This document shows, one piece after another, positions 57,063 to 64,000 of a DNA stretch of 64,000 nucleotides (position 1 is the stretch's first letter; the number at the start of each line of letters is the position of its first letter). This DNA is from Parachlamydia acanthamoebae (lineage in GTDB: Bacteria; Chlamydiota; Chlamydiia; Chlamydiales; Parachlamydiaceae), in contig NZ_BAWW01000028.1 of assembly GCF_000875975.1 (NCBI RefSeq), positions 85,504 to 149,503 on the forward strand. The letters run 5' to 3'. The notes under the pieces are model-generated. The model was not told where the DNA came from. It made no database searches and saw only the letters and a list, made by a program, of their open reading frames with translations. Both the position numbers and the translations under genes were made by a program.

Positions 57063-57245
57063 TCTTGTCTCCTCATATGCAGGATAACAATCCACACTCC
57101 CATATTTGACGTATTTTTTTCAAACTAAAAGAGCTATGTTCAATCGAGTTAAAATTTTCTCCATTAATAGGGAAAAATTTGACAGCAAAGAATGCTTTCG
57201 TTTAAGCCTAAGAAAAAACAAAATATTTAATAGCGAGAAGCAACG

Positions 57246-59681
57246 ATGACGGAACAATCTTCAGAATTCTCTGTAGAGACTCTTCAAAATGGACGACCTC
57301 TTAATCCTTTAGATCCTGAAGAGGTAAGAAAAATTCATGCTTATTGGAGAGCTGCGAATTATCTATCCGTCGGACAAATTTATCTTCTCGACAACCCCTT
57401 GCTCAGGCGACCGTTAAAAGCTGAAGACGTGAAACCGAGGCTTTTAGGTCACTGGGGAACCACCCCGGGCTTGAACTTTATTTATGCGCACATGAATAGA
57501 GTAATCAAAATGTATGATTTGGATGTCATTTATTTGGCCGGGCCTGGTCACGGAGGGCCGGGTTTGGTTGCAAACGTTTACTTAGAAGGCACATATAGTG
57601 AAGTTTATCCCAATGTAACGCAAGATGAAGCAGGCTTAAAAAAATTATTTAAGCAATTTTCTTTTCCAGGTGGAATTCCTAGCCACGTCGCCCCCGAAAC
57701 TCCAGGGTCTATTCATGAGGGTGGGGAATTGGGTTATGTCATGACGCATGCCTTTGGGGCGGTTTTTGATAATCCTGATTTAATCGCTTGCTGCGTCATT
57801 GGAGATGGAGAAGCTGAAACAGGACCTCTAGCTGCTAGTTGGCACTCCAATAAATTTCTGAACCCTATCCATGATGGGGCCGTTTTACCGATTTTACATT
57901 TGAATGGATACAAGATCGCTAATCCAACCATTCTAAACCGAATAAGCCGTGAAGAACTGCAGAGTCTTTTAATTGGCTACGGATATAAGCCTTATTTTGT
58001 AGAAGGTTCGGAGCCGGAACACATGCACCAATTAATGGCTGCAACGCTTGAGCTGGTGATTGAAGAAATTAAAAGCATTCAGCAAGATGCGCGAGAAAAT
58101 GGATTTAAAGAGCGCCCTCTATGGCCAATGATTGTTTTGGCGTCTCCAAAAGGTTGGACAGGACCGAAAGAGATTGATGGGAAAAAAGTAGAGGGGTACT
58201 GGCGTTCCCACCAAGTTCCTTTTGCCGAAATAGCAGAAAATCCGAGTCATTTGCTGCGGTTGGAAGAATGGTTAAAGAGCTATAAGCCGGAAGAGCTTTT
58301 CGATGAAAAGGGGCACTTTCTCGCAGAGTATGCAGCACTTGCCCCAAAAGGAAAGAGGCGAATGGGGGCAAATCCGCACGCCAATGGCGGCGAATTACTA
58401 AGGGATCTTCGCATTCCAGATTTTAATGACTATGCACTTGATATTCCTGCACCAGGAGTTGTTGTTGCCGAATCTGCCCGAATTATGGGAAATTTTCTCC
58501 GCGACGTGATGAAAGCCAATTTAGATCAAAGAAATTTTCGCATTATGGGGCCTGATGAAACAGCTTCCAACCGCTGGAGTGCTCTGTTTGAAGCGACTAA
58601 TCGGATGTTTACAGCAGAGATTCTTTCCTACGATGATCATCTTTCTCCAGATGGGCGCGTTATGGAAGTCCTCAGTGAACACCTATGTCAAGGATGGCTT
58701 GAGGGGTATTTATTGACGGGAAGGCATGGATTTTTTTCCTGCTATGAAGCATTTATACATGTGGTAGATTCCATGTTCAACCAACATGCAAAATGGTTAA
58801 AAACAATTCGTCATATCCCTTGGAGACGTCCGATTGCTTCACTAAATTATTTTCTGACTTCGCACGTTTGGCGACAGGATCACAATGGGTTCTCCCACCA
58901 AGATCCCGGTTTTATCGATCACGTGGTCAACAAAAAAGCGGAAGTTATCCGCGTTTACTTACCGCCCGATGCCAATACACTTCTATCTGTCACAAATCAT
59001 TGTTTACAGAGTCGTAATTATGTCAATGTAATCATCGCAGGAAAGCAACCAGCATTGCATTATTTAACAATGGATGAAGCGATTAAGCATTGTTCTAAAG
59101 GAATTGGAATTTGGAAATGGGCGAGTAACGACTATGGGGAAGAGCCTGATGTGATCATGGCTTCTTGTGGAGATATTCCGACTCTCGAAACTTTGGCTGC
59201 GATCGACTTATTGCGCAAGCACATTCCAGATATTAAAATTAGAATGATCAATGTTGTGGATTTAATGGTTTTACAGCCCCATACAGAGCACCCACATGGC
59301 TTAACTGATCTTGAGTATGACGATTTGTTTACTCTCGATAAACCGATTGTGTTTGCTTTTCATGGCTATCCGTGGTTGATTCACCGATTGACCTATCGTC
59401 GTGCGAGTCATGACAATCTACATGTGCGGGGCTATAAAGAGGAAGGTACTACGACGACACCTTTTGATATGGTGGTATTAAATGATCTTGATCGCTTTCA
59501 CCTCATGTTGGATGTTGTAGAGCGGATCCCTCGCTTCAGCAAAATGCGCGCCTATATCAGAGAGTTTGTCGAAGGGAAGCTGATTGATCACACGCATTAC
59601 ATTCGACGTGTGGGGGATGACATGCCAGAAATTCGAGACTGGAAATGGCCTTATGGATACTCATCAGTTGTAAATAAATGA
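57246..59681 (+). CDS. xfp: Xylulose-5-phosphate/fructose-6-phosphate phosphoketolase
   Basis: 811 residues, the usual length. It is a thiamine diphosphate enzyme that turns xylulose 5-phosphate (or fructose 6-phosphate) and phosphate into acetyl phosphate plus a shorter sugar phosphate. Marks are [35 protein letters not shown], the metal-binding [35 protein letters not shown] and [18 protein letters not shown]. No acetate kinase or phosphotransacetylase is in the window. The enzyme would feed an acetyl-phosphate shunt beside host-derived sugar phosphate. Start at the ATG at 57246 fits a GAGAAG site. Confidence 0.96.
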   Translation: MTEQSSEFSVETLQNGRPLNPLDPEEVRKIHAYWRAANYLSVGQIYLLDNPLLRRPLKAEDVKPRLLGHWGTTPGLNFIYAHMNRVIKMYDLDVIYLAGPGHGGPGLVANVYLEGTYSEVYPNVTQDEAGLKKLFKQFSFPGGIPSHVAPETPGSIHEGGELGYVMTHAFGAVFDNPDLIACCVIGDGEAETGPLAASWHSNKFLNPIHDGAVLPILHLNGYKIANPTILNRISREELQSLLIGYGYKPYFVEGSEPEHMHQLMAATLELVIEEIKSIQQDARENGFKERPLWPMIVLASPKGWTGPKEIDGKKVEGYWRSHQVPFAEIAENPSHLLRLEEWLKSYKPEELFDEKGHFLAEYAALAPKGKRRMGANPHANGGELLRDLRIPDFNDYALDIPAPGVVVAESARIMGNFLRDVMKANLDQRNFRIMGPDETASNRWSALFEATNRMFTAEILSYDDHLSPDGRVMEVLSEHLCQGWLEGYLLTGRHGFFSCYEAFIHVVDSMFNQHAKWLKTIRHIPWRRPIASLNYFLTSHVWRQDHNGFSHQDPGFIDHVVNKKAEVIRVYLPPDANTLLSVTNHCLQSRNYVNVIIAGKQPALHYLTMDEAIKHCSKGIGIWKWASNDYGEEPDVIMASCGDIPTLETLAAIDLLRKHIPDIKIRMINVVDLMVLQPHTEHPHGLTDLEYDDLFTLDKPIVFAFHGYPWLIHRLTYRRASHDNLHVRGYKEEGTTTTPFDMVVLNDLDRFHLMLDVVERIPRFSKMRAYIREFVEGKLIDHTHYIRRVGDDMPEIRDWKWPYGYSSVVNK

Positions 59682-59717
59682 AAAAAGAATGAACTTGAGC
59701 CAGACTAGGGGGCATGC

Positions 59718-60035
59718 ATGGATTTTCGATCATTGATGCGAAGTTATAACCTGGATGAAGTAGATAAAAAATTGGGAGAAAGGTTTTGGCATCCCGTTGA
59801 AGTGGCTCATCTCAACAATTGGGTGTTAAAAGCAACGGCTATTAAAGGTGAATTCCCTTGGCAATCCAATGAAGATGACGAACTTTTTTGGGTATATAAG
59901 GGAGAGATGTTGCTTGAAACAGAATCTAGTATGCTCTCTTTAAAAGAGGGGGAAGGGACTGTGATTCCAAAAGGCATTAGGCATAAACAAAGGGCTTCTG
60001 ACAGAGCTGTGGTATTACATTTAGAGCCTGCATAA
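59718..60035 (+). CDS. Small cupin-domain protein
   Basis: 105 residues after an AGGGGG site. The single beta-barrel pattern is seen in WQSNEDDELFWVYKGEMLLETE (first cupin box, with Glu but not the usual HxH) and EGEGTVIPKGIRHKQRA with PxGxxH (second box). One metal His is visible. It follows the phosphoketolase by 36 bases and may be co-transcribed; small cupins of this kind have no fixed role. Confidence 0.8.
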   Translation: MDFRSLMRSYNLDEVDKKLGERFWHPVEVAHLNNWVLKATAIKGEFPWQSNEDDELFWVYKGEMLLETESSMLSLKEGEGTVIPKGIRHKQRASDRAVVLHLEPA

Positions 60036-60040
60036 CTATT

Positions 60041-61459
60041 TTAGAGGTGTTTTTCCCGTAAGTACATTGCAGGACTGTATTCCCCGATCAATGTACGATT
60101 CCACCAAGATCCATTTCTTTTCCTCTCTTCATAACTCGTAAAGGTATAGTCATAAATGACTGAACGAATGTAACGAGGAGGAGCGGATGGGAATGGATTT
60201 TTACGTAAAAGGGCTAAGACATCTGGTGTTCCCTTTAACAAGTGAACTAAGAAATTTTTAAACCAAGGCTCTGCTTCATATTCTGTAAAAGGCAAAAACC
60301 AGGCCTGCCAATCAATGCGCGGTTGGTAGGGGGAAATGCGGCGAGGGCGTCGCGAAATTTCCGAAGGTTTATACCGAAAAAGATATTCTTCCCAATGTTC
60401 ACCATCTAGGCTTCCTTCAATCACAATTTCGTATCGCTGAGTTGTCATAACAGCAAAAATTCCGTAGCGATTGGCCAAATGTAAGGGGGCAATGCGGTGA
60501 AAAAATTTTTCCAGAACAATTTCTGGAAAAAAAGCATTCCAAAGGCGCAAAAATTGCAAGAGAAGTAAGGCTCCACCGATAATGTTTACCAAAATAACCA
60601 AGTACAAAGATGGTTCAACGCTTTCTACAGGGATTTCCCAAACATTTGATAAAACAGCATTATTGATGAGGATAATGCAGAAGACGGCGGTCAGGTGATT
60701 AAGAAATGAAAAGTTACCAGTTAACCAAATACCGTATTGGAGAAGTACAAGAATAGCGCAAGTGGTCAGCCTGGCGAAATCTCCCCAAAAAATCCCAAAA
60801 GGAGCGATCATTTCAGCAAAAAACATTCCTAAAACAGAGCCTTTTTGAAACCACATGGGGAGTTTATGGGCGTACCAAGCGATTGTATTAGGAAGAGGCT
60901 GACTTTGATAGTGATGTGCAATGGCGGTTAAATTTGTCCAAACAGGATCTTTGCTGAGCAATTTAACAGCTCCAGCTTGAAAATGAAACCGAAATAAAAG
61001 ACAGTTAGCACTTGCCCAAATCAAATAACAGGGCACGATTGTTAAGCTCATGAAATAAGCATGAATCGTGATTTCTAACAAAAAGCCTTCCCATCCAAAT
61101 GCCAGAAAGTCCTGCCCACCGCCTACAATCGATAGGTACAAAAAATAAAGCAAAATTAATTGGATGGAGGGATACCATCCTAACATTAAAAGAATAGAAG
61201 ATAGAACGCCTAAAGTTGTGAGGCTCATCAAAGCTGTGTTGCTAGAGTTAAACCAAAAAAGGGTGGGTGCATAATGCAAACGTTTTCTAAGCGGAAATTT
61301 CCTAAGAAAATTCAGGTGGTCTTTTAAAGGCAAAATCCCATTTTCTCCGATAAGTCCGCGAATTTGGAACAGAAAAGCACCAAACGCAAAAAAATAAATA
61401 AATCCCAATAATCGATAAAAAAGCTGGCAAGCGATGGTGTAGGATTCGGGATAAAACAT
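60041..61459 (-). CDS. Lipase maturation factor (LMF1) family membrane protein
   Basis: About 472 residues from the ATG at 61459; a TTG twelve bases earlier is in frame. Some eight to ten hydrophobic segments fill the first 300 residues (FYRLLGFIYFFAFGAFLFQI and others). The C-terminal part matches LMF1-like proteins: YEIVIEGSLDGEHWEEYLFRYKP, SPYQPRIDWQAWFLPF, and the YTFTSYEERKRNGSWWNR block. In animals LMF1 helps lipases fold in the ER; bacterial homologues are known but of unknown role. Convergent with the cupin, five bases apart. Confidence 0.85.
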   Translation of the reverse strand: MFYPESYTIACQLFYRLLGFIYFFAFGAFLFQIRGLIGENGILPLKDHLNFLRKFPLRKRLHYAPTLFWFNSSNTALMSLTTLGVLSSILLMLGWYPSIQLILLYFLYLSIVGGGQDFLAFGWEGFLLEITIHAYFMSLTIVPCYLIWASANCLLFRFHFQAGAVKLLSKDPVWTNLTAIAHHYQSQPLPNTIAWYAHKLPMWFQKGSVLGMFFAEMIAPFGIFWGDFARLTTCAILVLLQYGIWLTGNFSFLNHLTAVFCIILINNAVLSNVWEIPVESVEPSLYLVILVNIIGGALLLLQFLRLWNAFFPEIVLEKFFHRIAPLHLANRYGIFAVMTTQRYEIVIEGSLDGEHWEEYLFRYKPSEISRRPRRISPYQPRIDWQAWFLPFTEYEAEPWFKNFLVHLLKGTPDVLALLRKNPFPSAPPRYIRSVIYDYTFTSYEERKRNGSWWNRTLIGEYSPAMYLREKHL

Positions 61460-61548
61460 AGGAAAGCTCAATAAAATATTTGCTTTCTATATAATAAGAC
61501 CTTGCAAGATAAGGCAAGTGTTTTTCTTGCCTTATCTTCTAAAAATAC

Positions 61549-62112
61549 TTATCTATGTGAGTTGTTGTTGCTCGAACTGCTGGATGAGCTACTTGACGAA
61601 GAACTAGAGCTCTGAGGTATCGAGGGGGTTTGGATCTGATAGCTTCGTTGTTGATAGTAATTTTGTTGATAGCCGCTGCCAGGAAAGTAGCTTGGGGGAA
61701 GAGCTGGGGCATAAGGTTCATATTCATAATCAACAGACGGAACGCCTGTTTCACTGTAGTAGAAATTGGGATCAGAGTAGTAGCCTGGATTATTTCCCCA
61801 TGCGCCCCCGCCGTACCAGTATCCGTCATGATTGAAATTATGCCACCCATGATGCCCATGGTGCCATCCATGCTGGCCATGATGCCCATGGTGTCCATGA
61901 TGATGCCCACCATGATGTCCGTGATGGCCGCCGTGGTGACCGCCATGATGTCCTCCGTGGTGACCGCCACCGTGATGGCCGCCACCATGACCCCCATGTC
62001 CTTTGGCAATTGTCCCATCCGTTTCTTCTGCATCAATAGCGGTTGCACTTAGCAATAATAAACAAGCGATGCCACTCATAGTTGAAAAGACAAGATTGCG
62101 GATCTTATGCAT
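61549..62112 (-). CDS. Exported His/Gly-rich protein with poly-Ser tail
   Basis: 187 residues after a GGGAGG site. A signal peptide (residues 1-28, ending TAIDA) is followed by a His/Gly tract (residues about 38-85, many HHG and HGH units), a Tyr/Asn/Pro-rich part, and a run of about 14 Ser with Asn at the end. Such tracts bind Ni, Zn, Cu or Co. The repeats are GC-richer than their surroundings. Low complexity prevents a family call; metal storage or surface binding is inference. Confidence 0.7.
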   Translation of the reverse strand: MHKIRNLVFSTMSGIACLLLLSATAIDAEETDGTIAKGHGGHGGGHHGGGHHGGHHGGHHGGHHGHHGGHHHGHHGHHGQHGWHHGHHGWHNFNHDGYWYGGGAWGNNPGYYSDPNFYYSETGVPSVDYEYEPYAPALPPSYFPGSGYQQNYYQQRSYQIQTPSIPQSSSSSSSSSSSSSSNNNSHR

Positions 62113-62224
62113 AAAAGCCTCCCTCTGCCCACAAATCGCGGGTGTTTAGTCTTTTTTTTCTATTATAACATGCAAAATATAATGTAGATATATTTTTTGA
62201 ATTCGCAATTTAAGTAGCTAATTT

Positions 62225-62563
62225 TTAATGAGGTGAGTTGTTGTTCGGTGTGACGATGCTTAAGATGACGACTCCGGCTAAAATCAACGCGGTTCCAATA
62301 AAATGCCAAACACCAAACATTTCTTTGAAATACCAAATTCCAATGCAAGAAATTCCTAAAATACCAAGTCCAGACCAGATGGCATAGACGATACTCACAG
62401 GCAAAACTTTTAACGTTAAAGATAGCAGCCAAAAGGCAAAAAAATAGCCGACAAGCACAATAATGGAAGCGAGCGGTTTCGTGAAGCCATCAGAAACCTT
62501 TAATGCACTAGTGGCAATAATTTCTGTGATGATAGCGAGAAAGAGGTATAGATATGGTTGCAT
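62225..62563 (-). CDS. Small multidrug resistance (SMR) transporter
   Basis: 112 residues with four membrane spans. The essential membrane Glu14 (LFLAIITEIIATSALK) and YAIWSGLGILG are the EmrE/QacE marks. A Trp in the WSG motif and the FKEMFGVWHFIGTALILAGV end fit. It exports cationic compounds or quaternary amines by proton exchange, as a dimer. The ATG follows AAGGA. It ends about 110 bases after the His-rich gene starts. Substrate unknown. Confidence 0.93.
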   Translation of the reverse strand: MQPYLYLFLAIITEIIATSALKVSDGFTKPLASIIVLVGYFFAFWLLSLTLKVLPVSIVYAIWSGLGILGISCIGIWYFKEMFGVWHFIGTALILAGVVILSIVTPNNNSPH

Positions 62564-62575
62564 ATATCCTTTATT

Positions 62576-63556
62576 TTAATAGTCTAGGGAGATCTGCGGC
62601 AAATAGCAATGCAGTGTTACGACACGTTTTTGGTCATTACGTGAAGAAAGATCGATTCCACGCAATAGTTCTTTTATCAAAGGAATTTGTTCTCGTGTGG
62701 CCCTACGGCCAGCTTCATAGATCTGTAATTTCATTTTGTCATTAAACGTTCCCATTCCAGACGTTTTAGGGCGAATAATGATATCGGCATGATGCGTGCA
62801 AATTTCATTTTGCCAGATAAATGCGATCTCAGCGCTGCGAGTTGCCACTTGAAATAGATTTGAAGGGATTGTTTGTGGCAAAAGTTCGCAAAGATCCACT
62901 GCAATCACTAAATCTGCACCGAGATCTCTCGCTACTTTTGCAGGAACTGGATTGACCACTCCTCCATCAATTAAAATGCGCCCTTTGTGTTGGCATGGCA
63001 CAAACATCAAAGGTATGGAACACGAGGCCTGCACGGCTCTAACTAAATCACCTGATCCTATAGGGACAAGTTCTCCTGAAAAAAGATCGCAAGCGACAAT
63101 AATCAGAGGAATTTTTAAGTCATCAAAAGTTTTTGCGGCTAAATGCTTGGAAAGGGTACTTTTCATCGAGCGACCTTGTGATAATCCATAGCGGCAATGC
63201 CAAAGATCTAGGTCTAGTAAAGAGTCAGTCTTTACATTCCAGACAACTTCTTTAACTTTTTCGATGTCGGGAGAATCTGCATAAAGCGCCCCCACCATGC
63301 TTCCTGCGCTACATCCAACAATCAAATCAATAGGTATTCCAGCTGCTTTCAACTCTTCAATGACTCCCACATGCGCCATCCCTCTTACGCCACCACTGCC
63401 TAAGACAAGAGCAACGCGGATTTTTTCAGGCAAAGAAATCACGCAGGGAGGATGAGGATTTCCTGGTTCGATATAATGATGCGATGCGCAAGATGAAAGG
63501 ATAAATATCCATATAAGCGCCAAATAGGAGGACCGGTACAATGCTTTAGATATCAT
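62576..63556 (-). CDS. Patatin-like phospholipase, lipoprotein
   Basis: 326 residues. The signal ends IFILSSCASHHY, a lipobox-like site with Cys23, so the enzyme is probably lipid-anchored. The patatin fold is complete: oxyanion GSGGVRGMAHVG, nucleophile Ser83 in VGCSAGSMVGALY, and catalytic Asp198 in RILIDGGVVNPVPAKV. The family includes RssA-like and secreted phospholipases such as ExoU; this one is the RssA-like size. It is separated from the SMR gene by 12 bases. A role in membrane remodelling or host lipids is inferred. Confidence 0.9.
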   Translation of the reverse strand: MISKALYRSSYLALIWIFILSSCASHHYIEPGNPHPPCVISLPEKIRVALVLGSGGVRGMAHVGVIEELKAAGIPIDLIVGCSAGSMVGALYADSPDIEKVKEVVWNVKTDSLLDLDLWHCRYGLSQGRSMKSTLSKHLAAKTFDDLKIPLIIVACDLFSGELVPIGSGDLVRAVQASCSIPLMFVPCQHKGRILIDGGVVNPVPAKVARDLGADLVIAVDLCELLPQTIPSNLFQVATRSAEIAFIWQNEICTHHADIIIRPKTSGMGTFNDKMKLQIYEAGRRATREQIPLIKELLRGIDLSSRNDQKRVVTLHCYLPQISLDY

Positions 63557-64000
63557 GCTTAGAAAACTAATAAAATTGTTACGACATTAGGTACTGCTCT
63601 TAAATCTAAAGGAATGGCTTACAAAATGGAAGCCATTTTGACAAATGATTTTAAGACCTAGGTGCCAAAGTTCAAAAACGATCAAAAAAGGTTAAAAAAG
63701 AGCACATGAATGACGATCGAACATGTGCATTTTTTCGCATCCTTGAGAAAAAATAACAAAAATTAATAAAAATAACATTTTCCCTGATTTTGAGCACCAT
63801 AAACGATTTGAGAAATAGATGAAAGAAGCTTTTACGTAAAATATTAAAAGAGGATTCATTTATTGAATAGGCGGGGTAAATACAGCTAAAAATTCATTTA
63901 ATGAGAAAAAGGGGTTGCGGAAATAATGTGTCTTTTTGTATTGTCTTAGTTTCTTTCGCAAATAAGCAAGACGCTAACGAGTGAAACGAAAAGCAAAGCC
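63557..64000. other. Intergenic end of window
   Basis: No convincing coding frame on either strand in these 440 bases. It contains a short hairpin near 63613-63640 and the stronger terminator-like hairpin at 63696-63735. The rest is AT-rich and unremarkable. Confidence 0.5.
63696..63735. terminator. Terminator-like hairpin
   Basis: GCACATG at 63702 pairs with CATGTGC at 63722 around a 13-base loop. The stem is flanked by AAAAAAG on the left and ATTTTTT on the right, so it suits either direction. Confidence 0.65.

Noticed and set aside
61539..62048. Overlapping minus-strand frame rich in Met/Ile/Thr
   Set aside because: It is the His/Gly repeat read in another frame; it lacks a ribosome site and normal composition. 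The plus-strand frame there is a shadow as well.
63557..64000. A tRNA or small RNA in the last intergenic region
   Set aside because: I saw no cloverleaf or conserved TTCGA-type arm; only hairpins suited to termination.

Overview
The window looks like the chromosome of an amoeba-associated chlamydia (order Chlamydiales, probably Parachlamydiaceae or a close relative). The DNA is AT-rich. It carries several chlamydial hallmarks: a PknD-type Ser/Thr kinase with an N-terminal zinc ribbon, a long three-domain IspG, a UhpC-type sugar-phosphate antiporter, and a block uhpC - dnaE - TPR protein - LptE-like lipoprotein - rsbW - small acidic protein - dacF. That block matches, as I remember it, the gene order around CT544-CT551 of Chlamydia trachomatis. 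Genus-level placement is inference.

Layout. 1-10.5 kb: a window-truncated AsmA-like envelope protein, a GHSLGG hydrolase, a kinase-fold-like membrane protein, ComF, family-restricted hypotheticals, and a GT28-like glycosyltransferase split by a frameshift at a run of nine A. 10.6-18.7 kb: a carbon-catabolism island with two divergent operons, prpB-prpC-prpD (methylcitrate cycle) on the minus strand and enoyl-CoA hydratase, hydroxyacyl-CoA dehydrogenase, thiolase and acyl-CoA dehydrogenase on the plus strand. Together they suggest oxidation of short or odd-chain acyl-CoA with disposal of propionyl-CoA. 18.7-28 kb: an exported protein with an exact RanBP2-type zinc-finger spacing, serS, an M18 aminopeptidase, a hypothetical protein, ispG, an unannotated 49-residue membrane protein antisense to the ispG end, and an FHA-domain membrane protein. 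28.3-42.8 kb: the conserved chlamydial block plus an aldo/keto reductase, a membrane protein, rsmA and a SurA-like chaperone.

43-52 kb is an unstable accessory region. A tandem two-domain FKBP (Mip-like) gene is broken by three in-frame stops and one frameshift. It is followed by an M48 protease and then by three copies of a two-gene cassette for exported proteins with Cys-Pro (CPxCP) tracts. Each cassette copy is preceded by a decayed IS256-family transposase. Copy 1 has lost its second gene; copies 2 and 3 are intact and equal in length. This cassette is the best candidate for an undescribed system, probably disulfide-linked surface or periplasmic proteins.

52-64 kb: queF, the PknD-like kinase, small conserved and membrane proteins, a phosphoketolase, a cupin, a lipase maturation factor family membrane protein, a His/Gly-rich exported protein with a poly-Ser tail, an SMR transporter and a patatin-like lipoprotein. 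The last 440 bases hold only a terminator-like hairpin. I saw no rRNA, tRNA or CRISPR array.
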